Shown here: piece by piece, positions 32,783 through 42,609 of the stretch
Layout: every line of letters starts with the position of its first letter
How positions within the stretch are numbered: position 1 is the stretch's first letter
Assembly: GCA_965200805.1 (NCBI GenBank)
Contig: OZ241384.1
Location: forward strand, 1,116,001 to 1,180,000
Length of the DNA: 64,000 bases
Source: MPNP01 sp026709725
GTDB lineage: Bacteria > Pseudomonadota > Alphaproteobacteria > Rhodobacterales > Rhodobacteraceae
Direction: 5' to 3'
The notes under the pieces: generated by a model
What the model saw: the letters and a program-made list of their open reading frames with translations, nothing else
Database searches by the model: none
Told to the model about the DNA's origin: nothing
Program-made: the position numbers and the translations under genes

Positions 32783-35700
32783 CCATGCTTTTTGAACCAC
32801 AGCACAGACCAAGGGTTTTTGCCCAGCCGCCCGGCAGCGATCTGGCTCGTGATCTGGTGGATGGTCTTGTGGACAGATGCCGGGACCTGGCACCCGAAAT
32901 CCTGGCCCGAACTGAGATCTATGTCAGCATCAGCTCACTCAGATATGGTCTTCGCAATCAATTTATTGAGAGAGGGAACTGTCTCCTCCCAAAAATTCAT
33001 CTTCTGAGCGAGCTTGCCAGTGCTGTTGAATTCCCCGATGTTCCGGATCTTGCGCCGCGCATTGAGCGGCGCCTGCGTCTGGCAAAACGGCTGCGCGCCC
33101 TGCCCGGGACTCCTGGCTCCCTCAAATCCCATGGAACCGTGATTCCGCTGGCTGAAACACTTGAAAGCCTTCTTGATGAAATGGACTGTGAGGGTGTGTC
33201 CAGTGACGACCTGTCTCTGTTGGATCTGGTTGATATATCCGAACACTGGCACAACAGTTTCACGATCATTCAGCAGATCCATACGGAGTGGGATCATCAG
33301 GAAATGCCTGGTGAATTCGGTCGTCTGCTGCTGGTTGTCAAAGCCCTGCAGAAAAAATGGTCACACTCTCCCCCGGATCACCCAATTCTTGTTGCCGGAT
33401 CAACAGGTTCATTGAATGCCACACGGCTGTTCATGCAATGTGTTGCAAAACTTCCTCAGGGTGCTGTTGTCCTTCCCTGTTTCGATCGCGCGTTGCCGGC
33501 ATCCTGCTGGGGGATGATCAGTGACCGGAGTGCCGTGGATCATCCACAGCACAATATTGCCACCTTTCTTCAATCACTGGAGGTGTCACCTTCATCCGTT
33601 CCAGCCTTCTTCGACACCGGGGATCAAAACCGGGAGCGGAACAGACTGGTCTCAATGATGATGCGACCGATTGCAGGTACACGTGACTGGGTGCGTGAAG
33701 GTCCCGGGCTTGACATGGGCGCCGCCACACAGGGGCTGACACTGATTGAGGCAAACTCCGAGCGTCAGGAGGCCGTTGCGATTGCCACGGCGATCCGTCA
33801 GGCTGTCGAGGACAGGAAGTCGGTTGCTCTTGTTACACCTGACCGGCGCTTGATCCGCCAGGTCTGCTCCGCCCTGTTGCGGTGGTCGATTGTCCCCGAT
33901 AACAGATTTGGAACAACGCTGGATCTCACACAGGCCGGTTCATTTCTCCTGACAATTGCCAGGATGATGGGTCGGGAAGTCTCCGCTGTGGATGTGATTA
34001 CCCTTCTTGAACATCCTCTGGCTTCGAGTGAAGAAAATCGTGAGTGGCATCAGCGATTTACAGATCGGATGAATCTTGAGATGCGGCGTAAAAAGCCCGG
34101 TGATGAGCTCCTTGATCACCTCTATTCCTGGACTGAAAGACTTGGTGAGCATGCCGTTGAATGGATCGTTCCCTGGCTGCAGCTGTTCACGGAGATCGCC
34201 GAGACAGGTGATGACGATCTGGTGACCCTGATCCATCGGCACAGGGAACTCGCGACGATGGCACTCCGGGGTGGTTCCGATTCATGGGATGCAACAGATG
34301 GGGGTGCGCAATGCCTTTTGCAGTTTGCAGAGTTGCAGCGGTGTGCCGGTGATTATGGCGTGATCAGCCCTGGTGAATACGCAGATCTGATCAAGGGTCT
34401 GCTGTATTCTTCCCGCTGTCGGGAAGACAGGGCAACGCATCATGAGGTCATGATCTGGAATACGGAAGATGCCAGAATGCAAAGACCGGATCGTATCATT
34501 GCGGGCCGCCTGAATGCCGGTGTCTGGCCGCCGGATCTTCAACCGGATATCTGGCTCAGTGAGCAGATACGCACCGGGTTGGGACTGCCGCTTTCCGAAC
34601 ACCGTGTTGGATTGTCAGCCCATGATTTCCAGCATGTCATGGCTCTTGATGATGTGATCCTGACGCGTTGCAGCCTGACTGCAACTGCAAGCACCCTCCC
34701 GTCGTCCTGGCTCGTTCGCATGATCAGCCTGCTGACTGGAGTTGAAGGAGGGAGAACTGCTCTCAGGGCAATGCGGGAACGGGGGCAGTCCTGGCTGGCA
34801 CTGGTCGGGATGATTGACAAACCGGTTGACTCGATTGAGCGGGCAAAACGGCCGGCACCCTGTCCACCGGAGGGGACCCGACCCGTGCAGATGGCCGTAA
34901 CAAGCCTGCCGGCACTGATCACCAATCCCTATGCAATCTATGCACAGTCAATCCTGAATCTGCATGTTCTGAATGCGTTGAGCAGCCGCCCTGACCTGCG
35001 GATCCGGGGGACAACAATCCACAGGATCATGGAATGTTTTCTGCAACGGTCGCGGGATCTCCAACCCGATGAGTGGCGTGATTTTCTCCGGGAGATTGCT
35101 GATCGTGAATTTGATCAGGCACTGGCCCCGAAACACACCATCATGATCTGGAAAAATGTCTTCAACCGGATTTTTGATCCCGTTCTTGATTTTGAAAAAT
35201 CCCGCCCGGAATCATTGAATCTTCTCTTGGAGAAGTCGTGTCAGTACCGCATTCCCGATCTGGGATTTACACTCAATGCCAAGGCGGATCGCATCGAGAT
35301 CAACCAGGATGGCAGTGTCTGTCAGGTCTATGACTACAAAACGGGCAATCTGCCTGGAGCAAAGAAGATCAAATCCCATGAATTCCAGGTTCCGATCCTG
35401 GTGAAGCTTGCCGAACTCGGTGCATTTACTGAAGAGCAGCCGGTCAAAACCAGCCGGGGCGGTTTTATCAAGGTTGGCGATACATTTGAGGTTCGGCATC
35501 TCGATGACATCGAGTCTGACTTCGACATTGAGGCGATATGGTCATCTGTTCTTGAGATTCTGGCATATTTCCAGGGACCCGAAGCCCGCTATGTGGCCAG
35601 GCGTCGTCCCGGTCTGCCTTATGGTCAGGAGTATGATCATCTTGCCCGTTATGAGGAATGGCGCTACCAGCCCGCGGACACAGATCATGACCCGGTTTGA
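32779..35700 (+). CDS. addB: double-strand break repair protein AddB
   Basis: A 973-aa subunit of the AddAB helicase-nuclease. The C-terminal RecB-type nuclease is visible as RIEINQDGSVCQVYDYKTGNLPGA, with the active-site Asp and Lys in DYKTG near residues 855-859. The central region shows AddB landmarks such as IIAGRLNAGVWPPD and WLSEQIRTGLGLPLSEHRVGLS. It lacks a canonical Walker A, as in alphaproteobacterial AddB. It overlaps addA by 14 nt and tsaE by 4 nt, so the four genes appear coupled. Confidence 0.92.
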   Translation: MTMLFEPQHRPRVFAQPPGSDLARDLVDGLVDRCRDLAPEILARTEIYVSISSLRYGLRNQFIERGNCLLPKIHLLSELASAVEFPDVPDLAPRIERRLRLAKRLRALPGTPGSLKSHGTVIPLAETLESLLDEMDCEGVSSDDLSLLDLVDISEHWHNSFTIIQQIHTEWDHQEMPGEFGRLLLVVKALQKKWSHSPPDHPILVAGSTGSLNATRLFMQCVAKLPQGAVVLPCFDRALPASCWGMISDRSAVDHPQHNIATFLQSLEVSPSSVPAFFDTGDQNRERNRLVSMMMRPIAGTRDWVREGPGLDMGAATQGLTLIEANSERQEAVAIATAIRQAVEDRKSVALVTPDRRLIRQVCSALLRWSIVPDNRFGTTLDLTQAGSFLLTIARMMGREVSAVDVITLLEHPLASSEENREWHQRFTDRMNLEMRRKKPGDELLDHLYSWTERLGEHAVEWIVPWLQLFTEIAETGDDDLVTLIHRHRELATMALRGGSDSWDATDGGAQCLLQFAELQRCAGDYGVISPGEYADLIKGLLYSSRCREDRATHHEVMIWNTEDARMQRPDRIIAGRLNAGVWPPDLQPDIWLSEQIRTGLGLPLSEHRVGLSAHDFQHVMALDDVILTRCSLTATASTLPSSWLVRMISLLTGVEGGRTALRAMRERGQSWLALVGMIDKPVDSIERAKRPAPCPPEGTRPVQMAVTSLPALITNPYAIYAQSILNLHVLNALSSRPDLRIRGTTIHRIMECFLQRSRDLQPDEWRDFLREIADREFDQALAPKHTIMIWKNVFNRIFDPVLDFEKSRPESLNLLLEKSCQYRIPDLGFTLNAKADRIEINQDGSVCQVYDYKTGNLPGAKKIKSHEFQVPILVKLAELGAFTEEQPVKTSRGGFIKVGDTFEVRHLDDIESDFDIEAIWSSVLEILAYFQGPEARYVARRRPGLPYGQEYDHLARYEEWRYQPADTDHDPV

Positions 35701-38700
35701 TCACGCCACCCGGCCCCAGATTGCCGCTGCCGATCCGGCTGTCTCAGCCTGGGTTATGGCGAATGCCGGGACCGGGAAGACCCGTGTTCTGACCAATCGT
35801 GTTGCCCGATTGCTGGTTCAGGGTGTGGCGCCGGAACGGATTCTCTGTATCACCTACACAAATGCCGCTGCCAATGAGATGAGCCATCGCCTGATGGAGA
35901 TCTTCAGTCGCTGGACAATGCTCCCCGGTGAGATGCTGCGCTCTGAAATCGCTGCGATCGGGGTGGACTCCGATGCCATCGTGGACAGGACACTCGACCA
36001 CTGTCGGACACTGATGGCCCGAATGGTTGATCCGGGCAAGGGGTTCAACCTCTCCACTGTCCATGCCTTCGCTGCGGCGATGCTGCGCAAGTTTCCGGTC
36101 GAAGCCGGAATTTCACCCCGTTTTGGTGTTGTCGATGACCGCGAACAAACAGGCCTTCTGCGTTCAATCCTCTCGGATATGGCCGTGAAGAACCCGGATC
36201 TTTTTGCCATGATCTGTCATTTCACCAACGAAAAGACATTCGAGGCCCTGACGCTTGATATCATGCAGAATGCACGGGAATTCACCCTGCCACCAAGTCA
36301 GCAGTTGCGTGCCATCCTGCGGGAGAACGACAACCCCCTTGCAGCAGATGAGACAGTCAACCGGAAGGTTGCCAACCTTGTCAATGAATACAACGGCTGG
36401 AATGATTCGTATGTCCGCCAGGCACTGGAGGAGCGGGATCTCACAATGCTGAGAACGTTTCAGTCCACATTGCAGGCAGGTGGGAAAAGAGACCAGGAGC
36501 GGGCGACCAAAATCAAATCGGCCCTTGAGATGGTCAATACCGAATCCTTCGTGACGCTTTGTGATGTCTTTCTTGACAGGAACCGGATGTTTCAGCCGCG
36601 GCAGGGCTTTGCCAACAAATCGACACTTGATGCTCTGGGTGAGACCATGGTGCAGCAACTGACGGCATATGCCGACCGGCTGGCTGAGTTGAAGTCACTT
36701 GAGATAGCGGGCACGGTCGCCGCAAGAACCATTGCCTGTCATCGGTTTGCAGACGCCCTGCTGACCGAACTGGTGCAGTACCAGGAGACGCATGGCTCCC
36801 TGTTCTACGATGATCTTCTGATGCGTTTGTACAGAATGCTGAGCGATCCACAGATCGCCGACTGGATTCTTTATCGTTTCGATTCAGCAATTGATCATAT
36901 CCTGGTCGATGAAGCGCAGGATATGAATGACCGCAACTGGGATATTGTCAGCCAGTTGTCGGCGGAGTTCACAGCCGGATCCGGTCAGCATGAGGGCAAA
37001 CCGCGAACGATTTTTTCGGTGGGGGATTCCAAACAGTCGATTTTTGGATTCCAGGGAGCCAATCCCAAACGGTTCATGGAAATGAGTGTGTACTATGAAC
37101 GGCTCTGCAGGGAGGCGGGTCTGAAGTTTCTTCGAGAGGATCTGCGGTACTCATTTCGGTCAGCAAAGGCTGTGCTTGATGTCGTTCAGCACGCCATTGA
37201 ATCATCCCCGGTTGAGGCCTTTTCCACATCTGTCTCCAGCAGGCCCTATCATGAGGATCTTCCAGGCCGGGTTGATCTGCTGGGATTTTTTGAACAGCTC
37301 CGGGAGCCAACCGAAGAGACACTTTTCGATCTGCCGGAGGACTCATCCGGGCACAGCGACAAGGTTGTCGATTATGCCCGCCACATTATTGCTGTCATCC
37401 GTGAGGTGCTGCGGACGACGATACCGACAAAGGATGGTCCCCGCTTGGCTGAACCCGGCGATATCCTGATTCTCGTTCAGACCCGTTCGAGACTCTATGC
37501 GGCCCTGACCCGTGATCTCCATCAGAGCGGTATTCCGTATTCGGGCACTGATCGACTGAATCTCGGTGACCAGATTGTCGTCAAGGATCTCATGGCACTC
37601 CTTGCCTGCCTTGCCTGCCGGGAAGACGACTTCTCGCTGGCCTGTGTCCTCCGCTCTCCGTTGTGCGATATCAGCGAGGAGGATCTCTTTGATCTTGCCT
37701 GGGGTCGGGAAGGGTCGCTGGGCAATGAACTCAGGAATCGTGCTGATGAAAATGCCCGTTTCCGGCATGCTGTCGATTTTCTGAATGATCTTCTGACAAT
37801 GGAAAACAGCCACAAACCCTATGATGTGATTGAGCGTGTTCTGACGATTCATGATGGCATGCAGCGGTTTCAGGGTCGTCTTGGGGCCCATGTTGTTGAA
37901 GCGATTGAAATTCTGCTGGATCAGGCACTCAACTATGAAGAATCGAACGAATCCAGCCTGACCGGCTTTGTTGAATGGCTTGACCCGGAAACCATTGATG
38001 TTGCGAGGAAAATGTCCCAGCAGGCCAACGCGGTCAGGGTGATGACGGTTCACGGTGCCAAGGGTCTCGAATCTCCCATCGTCATACTGCCCGATACGGA
38101 CCACAAACAAAAACCGGTCAGGGGAGGGATTTTTTTTGATCCTGATGGTGTTCCGGTCTGGCTTGAGAAGAGCATGCTTGTCAAATCCGAGTATCGTGAC
38201 ATCTGGCAGCAGAAGGCGACCCGTCTTGATGAGGAAAAACTCTGTCTTCTGTATGTGGCCATGACCCGGGCCCAGTCCTGGCTGATCGTCGGGGGTGTTG
38301 GGAAGAAGACCACCAGGTCCGGGGATCCGAATCCGGGCAAGCAATGGTATCATACCATTGAGAGTGCGATGGATGTGCTCCCGACAACAGAAATTGAATA
38401 TGAGACCGATACCGGTCCGCCGGAGCTGGCGGCGCGGCGCTACGAAACCGGAACGTGGCCTGACGAAACCCCTGACCTGACCGATGGTCAAAAGCTTGGG
38501 GAGAAGGATCCTGTGGGAGGCCGGGCCCCTGATGTCGAGCGGGCTGGCTGGCTGCTGACCAGGCCCGGGCCGACCGAACAGCCCGTCCAGACAATCTCGC
38601 CTTCCAGACTTGGCAGCGATGCGTTGCCTGTATCCACCACCCCACCCCGTCCCGGGAATGATGGCAGGCATGATCCTGATGCGGCAACACGCGGAACGCT

Positions 38701-39208
38701 GATCCATCGTCTGCTTGAGATTCTGCCGGATGTGCCAAGGATGGAGCGGGAGGACCTTGCAGTCCGGATCGTGCTGGGTGCGGAGCCAGATTATTCACGG
38801 AAGCAGGTCGCGGCGATCGTCACGCCGTGTCTTGCCCTGCTGGATCGTCCTGAATATGCCGATATTTTTGGGCCGGATGCCCTGTCAGAAGTTCCGGTGA
38901 CCGCCCGTCTGGATCAGTTTGGGTCGCCGATGTATGGCATCATTGACAAACTTGTCATTCTGAAAGACAAGGTGCTCGCCGTTGATTTCAAAAGTCACAG
39001 CGCACCGCCAGAGTCGAACGAAGACATCCCGACGGACATCATGGCACAGATGGGCGTGTATCGGCAGGCACTGGATGCAATCTATCCCGACCGCGAGGTC
39101 ACCATTGGTGTCCTGTGGACCGAGACCGGTGAATTTATGAAGGTTTCCCGCGCCCGGAGCGAAGCGGTGCTGGCGACATTGATCGATAAAAATGAGATGG
39201 GAGAATGA
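35687..39208 (+). CDS. addA: double-strand break repair helicase AddA
   Basis: A 1,173-aa UvrD/Rep-type helicase with a C-terminal nuclease. Walker A ANAGTGKTRVLTNR is near residues 22-35, Walker B ILVDEAQDMN near 405, and motif VMTVHGAKGLESPIV near 785. The nuclease core KVLAVDFKSH is near 1095. With AddB it resects double-strand ends for RecA. The start is ATG 35687 inside the addB end; the frame stays open upstream but that region is addB. Confidence 0.94.
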   Translation: MTRFDHATRPQIAAADPAVSAWVMANAGTGKTRVLTNRVARLLVQGVAPERILCITYTNAAANEMSHRLMEIFSRWTMLPGEMLRSEIAAIGVDSDAIVDRTLDHCRTLMARMVDPGKGFNLSTVHAFAAAMLRKFPVEAGISPRFGVVDDREQTGLLRSILSDMAVKNPDLFAMICHFTNEKTFEALTLDIMQNAREFTLPPSQQLRAILRENDNPLAADETVNRKVANLVNEYNGWNDSYVRQALEERDLTMLRTFQSTLQAGGKRDQERATKIKSALEMVNTESFVTLCDVFLDRNRMFQPRQGFANKSTLDALGETMVQQLTAYADRLAELKSLEIAGTVAARTIACHRFADALLTELVQYQETHGSLFYDDLLMRLYRMLSDPQIADWILYRFDSAIDHILVDEAQDMNDRNWDIVSQLSAEFTAGSGQHEGKPRTIFSVGDSKQSIFGFQGANPKRFMEMSVYYERLCREAGLKFLREDLRYSFRSAKAVLDVVQHAIESSPVEAFSTSVSSRPYHEDLPGRVDLLGFFEQLREPTEETLFDLPEDSSGHSDKVVDYARHIIAVIREVLRTTIPTKDGPRLAEPGDILILVQTRSRLYAALTRDLHQSGIPYSGTDRLNLGDQIVVKDLMALLACLACREDDFSLACVLRSPLCDISEEDLFDLAWGREGSLGNELRNRADENARFRHAVDFLNDLLTMENSHKPYDVIERVLTIHDGMQRFQGRLGAHVVEAIEILLDQALNYEESNESSLTGFVEWLDPETIDVARKMSQQANAVRVMTVHGAKGLESPIVILPDTDHKQKPVRGGIFFDPDGVPVWLEKSMLVKSEYRDIWQQKATRLDEEKLCLLYVAMTRAQSWLIVGGVGKKTTRSGDPNPGKQWYHTIESAMDVLPTTEIEYETDTGPPELAARRYETGTWPDETPDLTDGQKLGEKDPVGGRAPDVERAGWLLTRPGPTEQPVQTISPSRLGSDALPVSTTPPRPGNDGRHDPDAATRGTLIHRLLEILPDVPRMEREDLAVRIVLGAEPDYSRKQVAAIVTPCLALLDRPEYADIFGPDALSEVPVTARLDQFGSPMYGIIDKLVILKDKVLAVDFKSHSAPPESNEDIPTDIMAQMGVYRQALDAIYPDREVTIGVLWTETGEFMKVSRARSEAVLATLIDKNEMGE

Positions 39209-39209
39209 T

Positions 39210-39536
39210 ATGGCGACAATTACCGTGACGGATCAGTCGTTTGCCACCGATGTCCAGGAGTCAGAGACACCGGTGCTGGTGGACTTCTGGGCCCAGTGGT
39301 GTGGTCCCTGCAAGCAGATTGCCCCCATCCTTGAAGAGCTGGCTGATGAGTATGATGGTAAAATCAAGATTGCCAAAGTTGACATTGATGCCAATCAGAC
39401 CACGGCAGCCGACCTTGGAATCCGGAGTATCCCCACGCTGATCATGTACAAGGACGGTGAGGCGGTCGATTCCCTGTCCGGGGCCCACCCCGCCTCCGAG
39501 ATCCGCCGAATGATCAATCGCTCTCTCGGGGTGTGA
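39210..39536 (+). CDS. trxA: thioredoxin
   Basis: A 108-aa thioredoxin with the active site WCGPC (C31, C34), the VDFWAQWCGPCKQIAP block and the cis-proline region RSIPTLIMYKDG. It follows addA with a 1-nt gap; a start six codons earlier would overlap addA but ATG 39210 gives the family N-terminus. It is the last gene of the plus-strand run and converges on folC 9 nt away. Confidence 0.96.
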   Translation: MATITVTDQSFATDVQESETPVLVDFWAQWCGPCKQIAPILEELADEYDGKIKIAKVDIDANQTTAADLGIRSIPTLIMYKDGEAVDSLSGAHPASEIRRMINRSLGV

Positions 39537-39545
39537 GATCCGCCG

Positions 39546-40853
39546 TCAGCCGTTGAAACGAAGAACCTGCCCCGCGAGATAGAGAGACCCACAGATAAGA
39601 ATTCGTGATTCAGGACATGCCGCATGGATGCTGCGGACGGCCTGAATCGGACTGTCCGAGACAGAGGACAGCAAGCCGAGCTCACTGGCCAGACGGGTCA
39701 CATGCGAAGCAGGCAGAGACGCGGCTTCATTCGGTATTGTGATGCCATAGAACGCATCGGCGATTCCGTCGATTGCCTTCAGGAAACCGCGGACATCCTT
39801 GCTTTTGAGCATACCGCACACGATTCCTGTTGCTCTCCCGGGCATGGAGCGCAGGGTTGATGCCAGTGCCTGTCCTGCGGCAGGATTGTGACCGCCATCA
39901 AGCCAGACCTCGCCTTCCGGTGCAGCGTCCACGAGCGGTCCATGTTGCAGTTTTTGCATCCGTCCCGGCCAGTGGGCCTGCGTCACAGCTGCGCACAGCG
40001 CTTTTTCCGCAAACCCCATATGTCTCAGAGAAGCGATCGCGGCTCCGGCATTCACGATCTGGTGAGGGCCAACCAGCCGCGGCATCGGCAGCGTGAGCTC
40101 TGTTTCCTGATCACAATAGAGGAGAGATCCGTCAACAGGGGAAATCCACCAATCCCGGTCCTGTATCAGCAAGGGGCTGCCGGTTCTTCTCGCCGTCCTC
40201 TCAATCACATCCAGAGCAGCGGGACTTTGGCGGGAAACGACACACGGAACACCGGGCTTGAGAATACCCGCCTTCTCCGCGGCAATCCGGGGCAGTGTGG
40301 GTCCAAGATAGCGTTCATGGTCCATTGCGACAGGCGTGATCACGGTCAAATGAGGATGGCTGACCACATTGGTGGCATCCAGACGCCCACCCAGGCCGAC
40401 CTCAAGAAGCAGATAATCGGCTGGCGTGCGCGAGAAGGCCAGCATGGCCGCACTTGTTGCGATTTCGAAGAGTGAGATTGCCTGACCCCGATTGACCCTC
40501 TCGCACTCCAGAAGCACCTCAACGAGGCTTGTTTCCGTGATGTGCTGTCCGGCCAGTGTAATACGCTCATTGAACTGCATCAGATGCGGCGAGATATAGG
40601 CGTGGACTGACTGCCCCGCTGCCGCAAGACCGGCCTGGATCATGGCAAGTGTTGACCCCTTGCCATTCGTCCCGGCAATGTGGACAACGGGTGGCAACCG
40701 TTCTTCCGGATGGCCGAGCGCGGCCAGCAGCCGCTTTGGACGATTGAGGGCCAGATCAATGCTCCTGGGATAAAGAGTGCCCAACCGTGCCAGGATTGTC
40801 CCTGTCTCTGCCTCGCTGTCAGGAGCCATGCTGTCAGTCATGGACCCTGCCAC
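39546..40853 (-). CDS. folC: bifunctional folylpolyglutamate/dihydrofolate synthase
   Basis: A 435-aa Mur-ligase-like enzyme. The ATP loop is AGTNGKGST near residues 60-68, then SPHLMQFNERI, LLEVGLGGRLDATNVV and VWLDGGHNPAA with the catalytic Asp and His. It adds glutamates to folates. It lies 5 nt after the SDR gene and is the last gene of accD-SDR-folC, an order common around accD in alphaproteobacteria except for the SDR. Confidence 0.94.
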   Translation of the reverse strand: MAGSMTDSMAPDSEAETGTILARLGTLYPRSIDLALNRPKRLLAALGHPEERLPPVVHIAGTNGKGSTLAMIQAGLAAAGQSVHAYISPHLMQFNERITLAGQHITETSLVEVLLECERVNRGQAISLFEIATSAAMLAFSRTPADYLLLEVGLGGRLDATNVVSHPHLTVITPVAMDHERYLGPTLPRIAAEKAGILKPGVPCVVSRQSPAALDVIERTARRTGSPLLIQDRDWWISPVDGSLLYCDQETELTLPMPRLVGPHQIVNAGAAIASLRHMGFAEKALCAAVTQAHWPGRMQKLQHGPLVDAAPEGEVWLDGGHNPAAGQALASTLRSMPGRATGIVCGMLKSKDVRGFLKAIDGIADAFYGITIPNEAASLPASHVTRLASELGLLSSVSDSPIQAVRSIHAACPESRILICGSLYLAGQVLRFNG

Positions 40854-40858
40854 CGGTT

Positions 40859-41560
40859 TCAGACCGAGGCCGTCAGGCCTCCGTCAACGCGGAGATTTTG
40901 TCCGGTGATGTAGCTTGACGCATCACTGATGAGGAACGCGACCGTGTTCGACAGTTCCCGAACCCTGGCATAGCGACCCATGGGAATGCGTTTGCGCCGA
41001 TCGGGTTTTTCCGGCAGGCTGTCAATGAAACCGGGCAGGACGTTGTTCATTCGCAGTCCCTGGTGAGCATAACGGGTGCTGAAGAGCTTGGTGTAGCTCG
41101 CCAGAGCCGCCCGAATGACCGCTGATGTCGGAAAATCAGGATCCGGTTCAAAGACTGCAAAAGTTGACACATTGACAATTGATCCACCGCCCTGCCGGAT
41201 CATGATCGGAGTGATCAACCGCGTCATGCGGACAACATTCAGCAGATAGATTTCCAGCCCGGTGTGCCAGTCCTCATCGGAGATGTCATCGAGATCCCCC
41301 TTGGGCCCGTGTCCGGTGCAGTTGACGACACCATCGACACGGCCAAATCGCTCCATTGCCAGGTGAACAAAGGTGCCGAGATCATCAGGTTTCTGATTTG
41401 AGCCCGTGAACCCCAGCCCGCCCAACGCCTGACCAAGTGCCTCACCCCTGCCTGATGATGACATAACCCCGACGCGAAATCCCTCTTCGGTGAGTTTTCG
41501 CGCGGCATCGGCCCCGATACCGCTCCCTCCTGCGACAATGAGTGCAACTTTTTCTGTCAT
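40859..41560 (-). CDS. SDR family oxidoreductase with atypical active site
   Basis: A 233-aa Rossmann protein. The nucleotide-binding GGSGIGADAARKL is near residues 11-23 and the NCTGHGP block near 80, with a C-terminal SYITGQNLRVDGG as in classical SDRs. The usual YxxxK catalytic pair is not found: the expected place reads FPTSAVIRAALASYTKLF, with Thr and Arg in the Tyr and Lys positions. It may bind NAD(P) without normal dehydrogenase activity or use other residues. It overlaps accD by 4 nt and folC follows after 5 nt. The substrate is unknown. Confidence 0.82.
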   Translation of the reverse strand: MTEKVALIVAGGSGIGADAARKLTEEGFRVGVMSSSGRGEALGQALGGLGFTGSNQKPDDLGTFVHLAMERFGRVDGVVNCTGHGPKGDLDDISDEDWHTGLEIYLLNVVRMTRLITPIMIRQGGGSIVNVSTFAVFEPDPDFPTSAVIRAALASYTKLFSTRYAHQGLRMNNVLPGFIDSLPEKPDRRKRIPMGRYARVRELSNTVAFLISDASSYITGQNLRVDGGLTASV

Positions 41561-42474
41561 GAACGGCCTCTCATTCCCACCGGGATTGCCGGTCGACTGG
41601 ACAGTCGACCGCGTACAGGTGATGGTTGGTGCATCAGCATACGGGTTAACAGGATGAGTCTCTCACGGATTCTTGATCGATGGACGACCATATCCAGCAT
41701 TCCGTGCTCATGCAGGTATTCCGAGGTCTGGAATCCTTCGGGGAGTTTCTCCTTGATTGTCTGCTCGATCACCCGTGGTCCGGCAAACCCGATCAAGGCC
41801 TTCGGTTCCGCAATATGGATGTCTCCCAGCATCGCATAGGACGCTGTCACACCACCCGTGGTCGGATTTGTAAGGACGACAATATAGGGAAGTCGATTGT
41901 CTTTCAGCTGTTTGATGGCGACGGTTGTTCGCGGCATCTGCATCAGGCTCATGATCCCTTCCTGCATTCGTGCTCCACCTGCAGCTGTGAAGATCACCAG
42001 GGGCAACCGGTTCCTGATACACTGTTGACATGCAGTGACGATCGCATTGCCAACATACATTCCCATCGATCCACCCATGAATCGGAAGTCCTGGGCAGCA
42101 ACAATCATGCGGGTCTCGCCAATCATTCCATCTGCCACCAGCATCGCCTCATCCTCGCCGGTCTTTCGACGGGCATCGCGAATTCGATCCGTGTACCGTT
42201 TGCTGTCACGAAAACGGAGGGGATCCTCGTCTGGTTGGTCAACGGCAATCACCTCGTAGATTTCATTGTCAAAAAGACTGGCCAGACGCCGCCGTGGAGG
42301 GATTGGCATGTGATGATCACATTCGGGACAGACATGGAGCGACCGTTCCATGGCCCGGTGACTGATCATGACGTTACAGCTCTTGCAGTTCGACCACAAT
42401 TCGGGCTGATCATCAGATGATGGATTCAGGATGGCCTTCAGTTTGGGCCTGACATAGTTTGAGATCCAGTTCAT
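41557..42474 (-). CDS. accD: acetyl-CoA carboxylase carboxyltransferase subunit beta
   Basis: A 305-aa subunit making malonyl-CoA for fatty acid synthesis. The four-cysteine zinc ribbon is C30, C33, C49 and C52 (WSNCKSC and HVCPECDHH). The carboxyltransferase core shows FMGGSMGMYVGNAI, TAAGGARMQEGIMSLMQM and NPTTGGVTASYAMLGD, with GFAGPRVIEQTIKEKLPEGF downstream. It is divergent from the GDPD gene with a 135-nt gap. Confidence 0.96.
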   Translation of the reverse strand: MNWISNYVRPKLKAILNPSSDDQPELWSNCKSCNVMISHRAMERSLHVCPECDHHMPIPPRRRLASLFDNEIYEVIAVDQPDEDPLRFRDSKRYTDRIRDARRKTGEDEAMLVADGMIGETRMIVAAQDFRFMGGSMGMYVGNAIVTACQQCIRNRLPLVIFTAAGGARMQEGIMSLMQMPRTTVAIKQLKDNRLPYIVVLTNPTTGGVTASYAMLGDIHIAEPKALIGFAGPRVIEQTIKEKLPEGFQTSEYLHEHGMLDMVVHRSRIRERLILLTRMLMHQPSPVRGRLSSRPAIPVGMRGRS

Positions 42475-42609
42475 TCAGTTCAGATTCTTCCCTGTTGTGA
42501 TCGTCCGTGATTGTTGCCATTCTCCCACAACTTGCAAGTCTGGGCATCCTGGCAATTGGTGTCGTCCCGATAGAATGTCCATTCGATCCGTACAGGGACA
42601 GGTGGAATT

